A DNA stretch of 64,000 nt from Massilia putida. GTDB lineage: Bacteria > Pseudomonadota > Gammaproteobacteria > Burkholderiales > Burkholderiaceae_D. The stretch spans positions 930,001 through 994,000 of the forward strand of contig NZ_CP019038.1 of assembly GCF_001941825.1 (NCBI RefSeq). The letters run 5' to 3'. The notes beneath the pieces were generated by a model. That model worked only from the letters and a program-made list of their open reading frames with translations. It was not told where the DNA came from and made no database searches. This document shows, one piece after another, positions 11,333 through 19,583 of this stretch; positions within the stretch are counted from its first letter, which is position 1, and every line of letters starts with the position of its first letter. Position numbers and translations under genes: made by a program.

Positions 11333-11800
11333 ATGCCATCGAAAAAACCAGTCGCGGCCGCCCAGGCCGACAACAAGCCCACGGGCCTGGCCTACATCGT
11401 CGGCCGGCTCGACCACGTCCTCAACAAGCGCCTGCGCGACGGCCTCGCGCCGCTGGGCATGACGGTGCCCCACTACACGGCGCTGTCCGTGTTCCGCGTG
11501 CTCGGCACGCTGTCGAACGCCCAGCTGGCGGAACGCACGATGATGTCGCCGCAATCGGCGAACGAAATGGTGAAGGCGATGGAGGCGAAGGGATGGATCG
11601 CGCGCACGCCCGATCCGGACCACGGCCGCATCATCCGCATCAGCCTGACGGACGACGGCGTGGCCGTTCTGGGGCGCTGCGACGAGGTGGTGAAGCAGGT
11701 CGAGGACACCATGTTCCCGGACCTCGCCGCCGACGAGCGCGCGTGGCTGCATGCGCAGCTGCGCAGTGCCGTGAAGGCGCTCAGCCTGCACGGCATCTGA
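11333..11800 (+). CDS. MarR-family regulator of the hydroxycinnamate operon
   Basis: A 155-residue winged-helix MarR protein. The recognition region (TLSNAQLAERTMMSPQSANEMVKAME) and the wing (TPDPDHGRIIRISLT) are intact. The start at 11333 was taken; an in-frame TTG at 11315 coincides with the ech -35 region and is unlikely. It is transcribed away from ech across the shared operator, the arrangement of FerR/CouR-type repressors that sense hydroxycinnamoyl-CoA. It ends six bases before the convergent IclR gene, so its mRNA probably runs into antisense of that gene. Confidence 0.88.
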   Translation: MPSKKPVAAAQADNKPTGLAYIVGRLDHVLNKRLRDGLAPLGMTVPHYTALSVFRVLGTLSNAQLAERTMMSPQSANEMVKAMEAKGWIARTPDPDHGRIIRISLTDDGVAVLGRCDEVVKQVEDTMFPDLAADERAWLHAQLRSAVKALSLHGI

Positions 11801-11806
11801 CGTCAC

Positions 11807-12586
11807 CTACAACAGTGCGTTGAGCTCGACCTGGTACTTGATGAGGGTCGGCAGGCAGCGCTCGACCATCTGCTCCACGCTCATGCGGCCCGCGTGCACG
11901 CTGATGTTCATCGCGGCCACCACGTCGCCGCGGAAGTTCTTGACCGGGACCGCGATCGTGCGCAGGCCCAATTCCAGCTCCTGGTCGACCACGGCATAGC
12001 CGCGCTCGCGGGCCCGCGCGATCTCCTCGCCGAGCCGCGCGCGGTCGACGATCGTGTGCGACGTGATGGGTTCCGGCGCCGCGCGCGCGAGAAAGCGTTC
12101 GACCTGATCGTGCGCCAGGCTCGCGAGCAGCATGCGCCCGTTCGCCGTGCAGTACGCGGGCACGCGCGTGCCCGGCTGCAGCGTGGCCGAGATCAGTTGG
12201 CCCGCGCTGACGGCCGCCACGCAGACGAGGTCGTCGTGGTCGAGCACCCCGACCGACGCCGCCTCGCCGAGCGCGTACGCGAGCCGGTACAGCAGCGGCT
12301 GCGCGATGCGCGGCAGCCGCGCCGAATGCAGGTACGACTGCCCGAGGCGCAGGATCTTGGGCGTCAACGTGAACTGCTTGTTCTCGTGCCGCATATAGCC
12401 GAGCGCCGTCAAGGTCAGCAGATAGCGCCGCGCGGCCGCGCGCGTGAGGCCCGTGCGCTCGGCCACCTCGGCGATCGTCAGGCGCGAACGCTCCTGGTCG
12501 AATGCCTCGATCACCTGCAGGCCCTTGTCGAGGCCTGCCACCATGTCGCGTTTCGCGGGTGCGGGAAAGTCGTCGTCCTGGTCCAT
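11807..12586 (-). CDS. IclR-family regulator, PcaR/PobR type
   Basis: A 259-residue IclR regulator. The N-terminal winged helix (GLDKGLQVIEAFDQ, then AEVAERTGLTRAAARRYLLTL) and the IclR effector domain (PAYCTANGRMLLA, ending KNFRGDVVAAMNISVH) are complete. The frame is open 44 codons upstream, but MDQDDDF at 12586 is the natural start. It is divergent from pcaH, with a perfect inverted repeat in between. IclR members such as PcaR and PcaU activate pca genes in response to beta-ketoadipate or protocatechuate, so it very likely controls the pcaHGB-CD operon. Confidence 0.88.
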   Translation of the reverse strand: MDQDDDFPAPAKRDMVAGLDKGLQVIEAFDQERSRLTIAEVAERTGLTRAAARRYLLTLTALGYMRHENKQFTLTPKILRLGQSYLHSARLPRIAQPLLYRLAYALGEAASVGVLDHDDLVCVAAVSAGQLISATLQPGTRVPAYCTANGRMLLASLAHDQVERFLARAAPEPITSHTIVDRARLGEEIARARERGYAVVDQELELGLRTIAVPVKNFRGDVVAAMNISVHAGRMSVEQMVERCLPTLIKYQVELNALL

Positions 12587-12616
12587 TGTGCAGAAAAATG
12601 GGATTTTGAGCGAGTA

Positions 12617-12633
12617 TCGCACACAGCGTGCGA
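12617..12633. promoter_or_regulatory. Inverted repeat in the IclR-pcaH intergenic region
   Basis: TCGCAC-N5-GTGCGA, a perfect 6-5-6 inverted repeat, lies 31 bases from the regulator start and 97 bases from the pcaH start. TGCGATA-type half-sites are typical of IclR regulators of aromatic pathways. Candidate operator only. Confidence 0.55.
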
Positions 12634-12729
12634 ATAGCGGAAGTCCGGCGACAGCGCCGTCTTGCCGGGCACGGGCCGTTTTTCTACGATGGATCGGCTC
12701 GCACAACCCTTCCGACATCAGGAGACAAC

Positions 12730-13422
12730 GTGAAATTCGACGACGTGCAACCCGGCGTGTGGCCGGAGCTCATCTACCCCGCCTACAAATCGACGGTGAA
12801 GCGCGGCCCGCTGCAACCCGCCCTGCGCATCGACGCGCGGGTACCGGTCAGCCGCAACATCGATCCGGCGCCGCGCATCCTCCTTCCGCACGACACGGAC
12901 CTGACGCGCCGCGGCGAGAAAGCCCCGCTGGGCGAAAAGATCGTCGTCACGGGCCGTGTCGTCGACGAGGACGGCAAGCCGGTGCGCAATTCGCTGATCG
13001 AAGTGTGGCAGGCCAATTCGGCGGGCCGCTACTGGCACCAGCGCGACAACCACGACGCCCCGCTCGACCCGAACTTCTTCGGCTTCGGCAAGATGATGAC
13101 GGACGACGACGGCCGCTACCGCTTCGTCTCCATCAAGCCGGGCCCGTACCCGTGGAAGAACCACGACAAGGCGTGGCGCCCCGCGCACATCCACTTCTCG
13201 CTGTTCGGGAACGTGTACGCGCAGCGCCTCGTCACGCAGATGTACTTCCCGAGCGATCCGCTGTTCCCGTACGACCCGATCTTCAACAGCATCCCGGACG
13301 AAGCGGCACGCCAGCGCCTGATCGCGCGCTTCTCGCTCGACCACACGGTGGGCGACGAGATGCTGGGCTATGAATTCGACATCGTCCTGCGCGGCCGTGG
13401 CGCCACGCCGTTCGGACTCTGA
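12730..13422 (+). CDS. pcaH: Protocatechuate 3,4-dioxygenase, beta subunit
   Basis: A 230-residue intradiol dioxygenase subunit carrying the catalytic non-haem Fe(III). The iron ligands are visible: a tyrosine in NSAGRYWHQ, a tyrosine in GPYPWKNH, and two histidines in RPAHIHFS. It opens the ring of protocatechuate between the hydroxyl groups, giving 3-carboxy-cis,cis-muconate. The start is a GTG at 12730 with AGGAGAC six bases before it; the frame is open upstream without coding character. It is followed 10 bp later by pcaG, its partner subunit. Confidence 0.95.
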   Translation: MKFDDVQPGVWPELIYPAYKSTVKRGPLQPALRIDARVPVSRNIDPAPRILLPHDTDLTRRGEKAPLGEKIVVTGRVVDEDGKPVRNSLIEVWQANSAGRYWHQRDNHDAPLDPNFFGFGKMMTDDDGRYRFVSIKPGPYPWKNHDKAWRPAHIHFSLFGNVYAQRLVTQMYFPSDPLFPYDPIFNSIPDEAARQRLIARFSLDHTVGDEMLGYEFDIVLRGRGATPFGL

Positions 13423-13432
13423 AGGAGCAAAC

Positions 13433-13963
13433 ATGAGCAACACGGATTACCAAATCACGACCTCCCAGACCATCGGCCCGTTCTCGCACGAAGGCTGGCA
13501 ATGGGCGGTGGACTTCTGCGCCCCCGCGCGCCTGGAGACGAGCGCGCCGACCGTCGTCGTGCACGGCGTCCTGTACGACGGCGACGGCAATCCCATCGAC
13601 GACGCCCAGATCGAAGCCTGGCTGCCCGAAGCGGCGGCCGTGGAGGCGTCCCAGGAAATCCCGGGCTTCCGCCGCACGCCGACCGGCAAGGCCGGTGAAT
13701 TCAGCCTGCGCCTGTCGATGCCCGAACGTCCGGCGGGCGAACCCGCGGCCTACGTGACCGTGTTCGCGCGCGGGCTGACCAAGCATCAGTTCACGGCGGT
13801 CTTCCTCGAGGACGATGCCACGCTGGCGCAATCGGCTATCCTGGCGCAGGTGCCGGCCGAACGGCGCGACACGCTCGTCGCGCGCAAGGACGGCGACGGC
13901 CGGTATCGTTGGGATATCTGGATGCAGACGGACAAAGAGACGGTGTTCTTCGACTATCGTTGA
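13433..13963 (+). CDS. pcaG: Protocatechuate 3,4-dioxygenase, alpha subunit
   Basis: A 176-residue subunit, somewhat shorter than the usual 185-200 residues. It pairs with PcaH to form the active site but binds no iron itself: the beta-sandwich core (VVHGVLYDGDGNPIDDAQIEAW, FRRTPTGKAGEF) is present while the tyrosine/histidine ligand set is not. AAGGAGCAAAC precedes the ATG. After it, the operon is interrupted by a 130-bp palindromic repeat before pcaB. Confidence 0.93.
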   Translation: MSNTDYQITTSQTIGPFSHEGWQWAVDFCAPARLETSAPTVVVHGVLYDGDGNPIDDAQIEAWLPEAAAVEASQEIPGFRRTPTGKAGEFSLRLSMPERPAGEPAAYVTVFARGLTKHQFTAVFLEDDATLAQSAILAQVPAERRDTLVARKDGDGRYRWDIWMQTDKETVFFDYR

Positions 13964-13965
13964 CC

Positions 13966-14093
13966 GGAGGGTGGGCACCCGAGGCCGGGGCCTCGGACGA
14001 CACGTGCCCACACGTTCGACGGTCGCCGGCACCGGCGCGACGTGCTTCACGGCGCGCATCACCGCGTGGGCTCGGCGAGCCCATCCTACAAAA
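13966..14093. repeat. Composite palindromic extragenic repeat inside the pca operon
   Basis: The element begins GGAGGGTGGGCAC and ends with the imperfect inverse of it (GAGCCCATCCTAC). Within it are an outer stem GTGGGCAC/GTGCCCAC (13971-13978 and 14004-14011), an inner 8-bp stem with a two-base loop (CCGAGGCC/GGCCTCGG, 13979-13996), and a right-hand stem GGGCTCG/CGAGCCC (near 14069-14083). This doublet architecture resembles REP/BIME-type elements. It lies between pcaG and pcaB in the same transcript direction. Confidence 0.7.
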
Positions 14094-14104
14094 ACGGAGA
14101 CACC

Positions 14105-15466
14105 TTGGCTGTATCACTTTTCGACACCCTGCTGAGCACCCCCGACATGATCGCCGCCTTCGACGACGCGGCGTTCATCCAGGCAATGCTCGATTTCGAA
14201 GCGGCGCTGGCCGCGGCGCAGGCGGACGAAGGCCTGCTGCCGCGCGCCGCCGCGCAGGCCATCGCGGCCGCCTGCCGGGCCGACCGCATCGACACCGCCT
14301 CCCTCGTCGCGGCCGGCCGCCGTTCCGGCACGCTGGCCGTGCCGCTCGTGAAGGAACTGACGCGCCTCGTCGCGGAAAGCGACAAGGACGCGTCCACGCT
14401 CGTCCACTGGGGCAGCACGAGCCAGGACGTGCAGGACAGCGCGATGGTGCTCGTCACGCGCACGGCGCTGCGCCTGCTCGACGACGACCTGGCCGTGCTG
14501 TGCGCGCACCTGCTGAAGCTGGGCGAGGCCCACCTGGCCACGCCCGTGCTGGCACGCACCTTGCTGCAGCCGGCCCAGGTGATGGGCTTCGGCTTCAAGG
14601 TCGCCGGCTGGCTCGCGCCGCTCGTGCGCGCCCGCGCGCGCCTGCGCGACGCCGCCCTCGACGCGCTGCAGTTGCAGCTGGGCGGGGCCGTCGGCACGCT
14701 GGCCGTGATGGGCGAACGCGGTCCCGCCGTCGCGCACCGGATGGCGCAGGCGCTCGGCCTCAAGACGCCGGCCGCCACGTGGCACACGCAGCGCGACGAA
14801 TGGGTGCGCCTGGGACTGGAAGTCGCGCTGCTGACGGGCAGTCTCGGCAAGATCGCGGCGGACCTCGCGCTGATGGCGCAGGGCGAAGTCGGCGAGCTGG
14901 CGGAACCGTCGGGCGGCGGCCGCGGCGGCTCGTCCGCGATGCCGCACAAGAGAAACCCGGTCTCGTCGATGATCGCCCTGGCCGCCGCCACGCGCACGCC
15001 GCATCACGCGGCCACGCTCCTTGCCGCGATGGGCCAGCAGCACGAGCGCGGCCTGGGCAACTGGCAGGCGGAGCTGGCCGAGTGGCCGACGCCGTTCCTG
15101 TCCGCCCACGGCGCGCTGCGGGCGCTGAACGACGCCTTCGACGGCCTGACGGTGGATACCGTCCGCATGCGCGCCAACATCGACGCGCTGCACGGCCTCG
15201 TCTCGGCCGAGGCGCTGTCGATCTGGCTCGCGGGCGCCATCGGGCGTCCCGCCGCCCACGCGGCGGTCGAAAAGATGACGCAGACCGCCGTCGCCGAAGG
15301 CCGCCATCTGCGCGACGTCGCCCGCGCGGCCATCGCCGCCGATCCGGCGCTCGCGCACCTGGACGCCACGCAGCTGGACGCCATCTTCGACCCGGTCGCC
15401 GCCACCGCACCGGCCCAACGCCTCGCGCGCCAACGCCTGGCCGCACTCAAGCAGGACACACCATGA
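14105..15466 (+). CDS. pcaB: 3-Carboxy-cis,cis-muconate cycloisomerase
   Basis: A 453-residue member of the fumarase/aspartase superfamily that lactonises 3-carboxymuconate to 4-carboxymuconolactone. The signature GSSAMPHKRNP is present near residue 280, and HWGSTSQDVQD near residue 102 carries the family's general acid region. The chosen start is TTG at 14105, preceded by CGGAGACA and placed at the conserved beginning SLFDTLLS; the frame runs upstream through the repeat without similarity. Its stop overlaps the next gene's ATG (ATGA), indicating translational coupling. Confidence 0.93.
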   Translation: MAVSLFDTLLSTPDMIAAFDDAAFIQAMLDFEAALAAAQADEGLLPRAAAQAIAAACRADRIDTASLVAAGRRSGTLAVPLVKELTRLVAESDKDASTLVHWGSTSQDVQDSAMVLVTRTALRLLDDDLAVLCAHLLKLGEAHLATPVLARTLLQPAQVMGFGFKVAGWLAPLVRARARLRDAALDALQLQLGGAVGTLAVMGERGPAVAHRMAQALGLKTPAATWHTQRDEWVRLGLEVALLTGSLGKIAADLALMAQGEVGELAEPSGGGRGGSSAMPHKRNPVSSMIALAAATRTPHHAATLLAAMGQQHERGLGNWQAELAEWPTPFLSAHGALRALNDAFDGLTVDTVRMRANIDALHGLVSAEALSIWLAGAIGRPAAHAAVEKMTQTAVAEGRHLRDVARAAIAADPALAHLDATQLDAIFDPVAATAPAQRLARQRLAALKQDTP

Positions 15467-16725
15467 GCTTCGATCCCCTCAACCATGACCTGATCCGCGG
15501 CCTCGAACAGCGCCGCGCCGTCCTCGGCGACGCCTGGGTCGAGCGTTCCCTGGCGAACGCCAACACCTTCACCGCCGACTTCCAGAACTTCATCACGCGC
15601 TATGCGTGGCACGACATCTGGGACCGTCCGGGCCTGGAGCGCAAGACGCGCCGCACGATCGTCCTCGCCATCACCATCGCGCTCGGCCGCTGGGAAGAAT
15701 ACGAGCTGCACGTGCGCGCCGCGCTGCTGGGCGACGCCGACAGCCGGCTCACGCCGGACGAGTTGAAGGAAGTGCTGATGCAGTCGGCGATCTACGCCGG
15801 CGTCCCGGCCGCGAACACGGCGTTCGCGCACGCGACGGCGATCCTGCGCGAGGTCGGACCGCAGATCGGCTACGCACTAGAACCGGCATCGCCGCTGGAT
15901 GCCGTGCATCCCGGCGTGGGCCGCGAAGGCCGTACCGCCGGCTTGCCCGCCCTGCACTACAGCGTACGCGAACCGCGCAGCGGCAAGCGGCCGCGCCACA
16001 CGGTCGTGCTGAGCCATGCGCTCGGCTGCGACCTGACGATGTGGGACGCCCTCGCCAACCTGCTGGCCGGCGACTGCCGCGTGATCGCCTACGACCATCG
16101 CGGCCACGGCAGCTCCGACGCGCCGGCCGGTCCGTACGGGATGGCCGACCTGGCCGACGACGCCGCGCGCCTGCTGCGCGAACTGGACACGGGCCCCGTC
16201 GTGTGGGTCGGCCTGTCGATGGGCGGCATGGTGGGCCAGGAGCTGGCGCTGCGCCACCCGTCCCTGGTCGGCGCGCTCGTGCTGGCGCATACGACGTCGG
16301 GCTATCCCGATGCGGCGCGCGACGTCTGGCGCCAGCGCATCGTCACCGTCCGCGAGCACGGCATCGAGGCGATCGCGGACGCCGTCATGGGCCGTTACTT
16401 CCATGAAGGCTTCCGCACCGCGCATCCGGCCACGGTCGCCCGCTTCCGCCAGCGCCTCGTCACCACCGATGCCGAAGGTTATGCCGGCTGCTGCGCGGCC
16501 GTGGGCGGCGTCGACACGACGGCGCGCCTGCCGCAGATCGCCGTGCCGACGCTCGTACTGGCCGGTGAACTGGACCAGGGCACGCCGGTCGAGATGGCGC
16601 AAACGCTCGCAAGCGGTATTCCGGATGCGCGCCTGCAGGTGCTGGCCGAGGCATCGCATCTGGGCGCGATCGAACGGCCGGCGGCGTTCGCACAGGCGGT
16701 GACGGCATTCGTCGACGCGCTGTAA
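15463..16725 (+). CDS. pcaCD: Fused 4-carboxymuconolactone decarboxylase / 3-oxoadipate enol-lactonase (PcaC-PcaD order)
   Basis: A 420-residue bifunctional enzyme. Residues about 1-130 are a carboxymuconolactone decarboxylase (TRRTIVLAITIALGRWEEYELH, LKEVLMQSAIYAGVPAAN). After a linker, residues about 155-420 form an alpha/beta hydrolase of the PcaD type, with the nucleophile in GLSMGG, the acid in AGELDQGTP and the histidine in EASHLGAIE. It would carry 4-carboxymuconolactone to 3-oxoadipate in one protein. The order is decarboxylase first, opposite to the well-known PcaL fusion of actinobacteria. Translationally coupled to pcaB by a 4-bp overlap. No thiolase or CoA-transferase gene follows. 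Confidence 0.92.
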   Translation: MSFDPLNHDLIRGLEQRRAVLGDAWVERSLANANTFTADFQNFITRYAWHDIWDRPGLERKTRRTIVLAITIALGRWEEYELHVRAALLGDADSRLTPDELKEVLMQSAIYAGVPAANTAFAHATAILREVGPQIGYALEPASPLDAVHPGVGREGRTAGLPALHYSVREPRSGKRPRHTVVLSHALGCDLTMWDALANLLAGDCRVIAYDHRGHGSSDAPAGPYGMADLADDAARLLRELDTGPVVWVGLSMGGMVGQELALRHPSLVGALVLAHTTSGYPDAARDVWRQRIVTVREHGIEAIADAVMGRYFHEGFRTAHPATVARFRQRLVTTDAEGYAGCCAAVGGVDTTARLPQIAVPTLVLAGELDQGTPVEMAQTLASGIPDARLQVLAEASHLGAIERPAAFAQAVTAFVDAL

Positions 16726-16767
16726 CCGGCGCGGCCGGCAGTCGCCGGCTCGCCATCCACCCTTCGG

Positions 16768-17256
16768 TCAGCCGTCCCCGGTGCCCGGGCTGGCCAGCGG
16801 CACGCGGCTCTGCGCGTTGTTGCCGTCCACGAGCTTGGTCAAGAGGGCCATGAACTTGCGCCGCTCGGCGGGCGCCAGGGGTGCCAGCAGGCGGTCGCGC
16901 AGGCGCTGGGCCCCCGCTTCCAGCTCCGCCAGCAGGCGGACGCCGGCCGGCGTGATCGTCAGCGCGCGCTGGCGCCGGTTATGCGGAATCACCTTCCGCT
17001 CCAACAGTCCCTTTTCCTCGAGCCGCACGCAGACCGTGGCGCCGGTCGACGTATCGATCGCGGCAAGCCCCGCCAGCGACACCTGGTCGATGCCGGGATG
17101 CTCGGCGAGCCGGCTCAGGATCGCATACTGCACCGGCGTCAGTTCGGTGCCCAGCTCGTCGTAGAACAGCGCCACCGAAATCTGCTGGGCGCGGCGCAGC
17201 AAATGGCCCGGATGCTGGTAGAGGTCGAGATGGTCGGGGATGGGTTCGGTGGTCAT
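16768..17256 (-). CDS. MarR-family regulator divergent from vanAB
   Basis: A 162-residue MarR protein with the winged helix (DQVSLAGLAAIDTSTGATVCVRLEEKG) and wing (NRRQRALTITPAG). Its divergence from vanA across a region with two inverted repeats makes it the likely vanillate-responsive repressor. The classical Pseudomonas/Acinetobacter VanR is of the GntR type, so this would be a different solution for the same role. The ATG at 17256 is preferred over the longer open frame, which crosses the operators. Confidence 0.85.
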   Translation of the reverse strand: MTTEPIPDHLDLYQHPGHLLRRAQQISVALFYDELGTELTPVQYAILSRLAEHPGIDQVSLAGLAAIDTSTGATVCVRLEEKGLLERKVIPHNRRQRALTITPAGVRLLAELEAGAQRLRDRLLAPLAPAERRKFMALLTKLVDGNNAQSRVPLASPGTGDG

Positions 17257-17265
17257 GGGTGCGGC

Positions 17266-17297
17266 GTGAAGAGTGAAACCGCAGTTTACTTCTTCAC
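17266..17297. promoter_or_regulatory. Imperfect inverted repeat upstream of the MarR gene
   Basis: GTGAAGA ... TCTTCAC bracket a 32-base imperfect palindrome (12 of 16 positions pair, including an inner AAAC/GTTT). It sits just upstream of the MarR start codon, so it could serve autoregulation or be a 5' leader stem. Confidence 0.45.
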
Positions 17298-17322
17298 GCA
17301 AAAGGATGATACTTTCCCACAC

Positions 17323-17338
17323 ATTCAGTACACTGAAT
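17323..17338. promoter_or_regulatory. Palindromic operator upstream of vanA
   Basis: ATTCAGT-AC-ACTGAAT is a perfect 7-2-7 inverted repeat 28 bases before the vanA start codon. Its size and symmetry suit a MarR dimer, most likely the product of the divergent gene. Confidence 0.7.
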
Positions 17339-17365
17339 ATCAACAACCGAGACAGGAGACGACCG

Positions 17366-18409
17366 ATGTTCCCGAAAAACGCGTGGTACGTGGCATGTAC
17401 GCCCGATGAAATCGCGGAGAAGCCACTGGGCCGGCAGATCTGCGGCGAAAAGATCGTGTTCTACCGCGGCCAAGGCGGCAAGGTCGCCGCGGTCGAGGAT
17501 TTCTGCCCGCACCGCGGCGCCCCGCTGTCGCTGGGCTTCGTCCGCGACGGCAACCTCGTGTGCGGCTACCACGGCCTGGAGATGGGCTGCGAAGGCCGGG
17601 CCGTCGCGATGCCCGGACAGCGTGTGCGCGGCTTTCCCTGGATCCGCAGCTACGCGGTCGAGGAGCGCCACGGTTTCATCTGGGTCTGGCCCGGTGACCG
17701 GGAACAGGCCGACCCGGCCGCCATCCACCACCTCGAATGGGCGGACAATCCGGAATGGGCCTATGGCGGCGGGCTGTATCACATCGCTTGCGACTACCGG
17801 CTGATGGTCGACAACCTGATGGACCTGACCCACGAGACCTATGTGCACGCGTCGAGCATCGGACAAAAGGAGATCGACGAGGCGCCCGTGACGACGAAGG
17901 TCGACGGCGAGCAGGTGATCACGAGCCGCTTCATGGAGAACATCATGGCCCCGCCGTTCTGGCGCGCCGCGCTGCGCGGCAACGGCCTGCCCGATGACGT
18001 GCCGGTCGACCGCTGGCAGATCTGCCGCTTCAACCCGCCCAGCCACGTGATGATCGAGGTGGGCGTGGCCCACGCCGGCAAGGGCGGCTACCATGCGGCC
18101 CCGGAACACAAGGCGTCCAGCATCGTCGTCGATTTCATCACCCCGGAGACCGAGACGTCGCACTGGTATTTCTGGGGCATGGCGCGCAATTTCAGGCCGC
18201 ACGACACAGCGCTCACGGACACGATCCGCGACGGCCAGGGCAAGATTTTCAGCGAGGACCGCGCCATGCTCGAACTGCAGCAGCAGAACATCCTGCGCCA
18301 TCCCGAGCGCAAGCTCTTGATGCTGAACATCGACGCCGGGGGCGTCCAGTCGCGCCGCATCATCGACCGGTGGCTGGCCCGCGAACAGCATGGGGAGCAG
18401 ACGGCATGA
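17366..18409 (+). CDS. vanA: Vanillate O-demethylase, oxygenase subunit
   Basis: A 347-residue Rieske oxygenase that removes the methyl group of vanillate as formaldehyde, leaving protocatechuate. The Rieske cluster ligands are C47, H49, C66 and H69 (CPHRGAP ... CGYHG); the mononuclear iron motif lies in DNLMDLTHETYVH. CAGGAGAC precedes the ATG; the upstream open frame overlaps the operator and is not coding. The stop overlaps the vanB start by four bases. It receives vanillate from the ferulate operon and feeds pcaHG. Confidence 0.95.
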   Translation: MFPKNAWYVACTPDEIAEKPLGRQICGEKIVFYRGQGGKVAAVEDFCPHRGAPLSLGFVRDGNLVCGYHGLEMGCEGRAVAMPGQRVRGFPWIRSYAVEERHGFIWVWPGDREQADPAAIHHLEWADNPEWAYGGGLYHIACDYRLMVDNLMDLTHETYVHASSIGQKEIDEAPVTTKVDGEQVITSRFMENIMAPPFWRAALRGNGLPDDVPVDRWQICRFNPPSHVMIEVGVAHAGKGGYHAAPEHKASSIVVDFITPETETSHWYFWGMARNFRPHDTALTDTIRDGQGKIFSEDRAMLELQQQNILRHPERKLLMLNIDAGGVQSRRIIDRWLAREQHGEQTA

Positions 18410-19359
18410 GCACCATCGACGTCATCGTCGCCGCCCGCACGCGCGAGGCCGACGGCATCTTCAGCTACGAACTGGTGCGGGTCGACGGCGGTGCGCTGCC
18501 GGCGTTCGAGGCCGGGGCCCACATCGACGTGCATCTGGGCGATGGGCTGGTGCGCCAGTATTCGCTGTGCAATCCGCCGTCCGAAACGCACCGCTACCTG
18601 ATCGGCGTCCTGCGCGACGCCGCGTCGCGCGGCGGCTCGCAGGCCATGCACGAGCGCGTGCACGCTGGCACCCGGTTGGCGATCAGCGCGCCGAAAAACC
18701 ACTTCCCGCTCGTGCCGGCGCCGCGCACGCTGTTGCTGGCGGGCGGCATCGGCATCACACCCCTCCTCGCGATGGCGGAAACGTTGGCGGCGCGCGACGC
18801 GGCGTTCGAGCTGCATTACTGCGCCCGCTCGGCCGCGCGGGCCGCGTTCCGGGAGCGCATCCTGTCGTCCGGTTTCGCCGACCGCGCGCATTTCCACTTC
18901 GACGACGCGCCGAGCGGGCAGCTCGATGCGGCCACCCTGCTGGCGCAACCGGACGCGAACGCCCGTCTCTACGTGTGCGGGCCGGCGGGCTTCATCGAGC
19001 ATGTGCTGGCGACCGCGCGGGCGCAGGGCTGGACGCAGTCGCAGCTGCACGTGGAGTATTTCGCGGGCGCGGCCGTCGACACGAGCCGTGATGGGGCGTT
19101 CGACGTCGAGCTGGCATCCAGCGGCAAGGTGGTGACGGTACCGGCCGGCCGCACGGTCATCCAGGTCCTGGCCGAGCATGGCGTCGACATCCCGTATTCA
19201 TGCCAAGAAGGCATGTGCGGCACGTGCCTGACACGCGTCCTGGACGGCAGGCCCGACCACCGCGACATGTACCTGACCGACGAGGAACACGCCGCCAACG
19301 ACCAGTTCACGCCGTGCTGCTCGCGCGCCAGGAGCGCAAGGCTCGTCCTCGATCTTTGA
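18406..19359 (+). CDS. vanB: Vanillate O-demethylase, reductase subunit
   Basis: A 317-residue electron-transfer partner of VanA. The order is flavin domain (RQYSLCNPP, residue 45 region), NAD domain (LLLAGGIGITPLLAMA) and a C-terminal plant-type [2Fe-2S] domain with the cysteines of YSCQEGMCGTC and a later CC pair. This is the phthalate-dioxygenase-reductase arrangement. ATGA overlap with vanA. After it comes a palindromic extragenic element and then a convergent operon. Confidence 0.94.
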   Translation: MSTIDVIVAARTREADGIFSYELVRVDGGALPAFEAGAHIDVHLGDGLVRQYSLCNPPSETHRYLIGVLRDAASRGGSQAMHERVHAGTRLAISAPKNHFPLVPAPRTLLLAGGIGITPLLAMAETLAARDAAFELHYCARSAARAAFRERILSSGFADRAHFHFDDAPSGQLDAATLLAQPDANARLYVCGPAGFIEHVLATARAQGWTQSQLHVEYFAGAAVDTSRDGAFDVELASSGKVVTVPAGRTVIQVLAEHGVDIPYSCQEGMCGTCLTRVLDGRPDHRDMYLTDEEHAANDQFTPCCSRARSARLVLDL

Positions 19360-19440
19360 GACGGTACGTGCGCGCCCGGCCCGGATCGGACCTGACGGCG
19401 CATGCCTGGTTCTATCTGCCTGCGTTCGGTGCGGCATCCC

Positions 19441-19484
19441 GCCGTCGTCCCCGCCAAGGGGACGCCTAGTGCGGGAACGACGGC
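19441..19484. repeat. Extragenic palindrome between two convergent operons
   Basis: GCCGTCGTCCCCGC and GCGGGAACGACGGC form a 14-bp stem with one mismatch around a 16-base loop. The sequence style is that of abundant intergenic repeats of Gram-negative genomes. Lying between the ends of vanB and the FAH-family gene, it may act as a bidirectional terminator or mRNA-stabilising stem. No T-tract follows. Confidence 0.6.
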
Positions 19485-19583
19485 GATTGCGACACCTTCA
19501 CAGTTCCGCAATGCCTGGCGAACTGAAAAAATCCGGTGCGGGCGCTTGCGCGCCAGGCACCGGCGAAGAGACAACGTGAAAGG

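Noticed and set aside
13909..15462. Upstream 518-codon extension of the pcaCD frame
   Set aside because: It runs opposite in frame to pcaB and through the palindromic repeat; composition is arginine-rich shadow sequence, and the real start overlaps the pcaB stop.
19360..19583. Possible small gene between vanB and the FAH gene
   Set aside because: Frames here are shadows and the region is mainly an extragenic palindrome.
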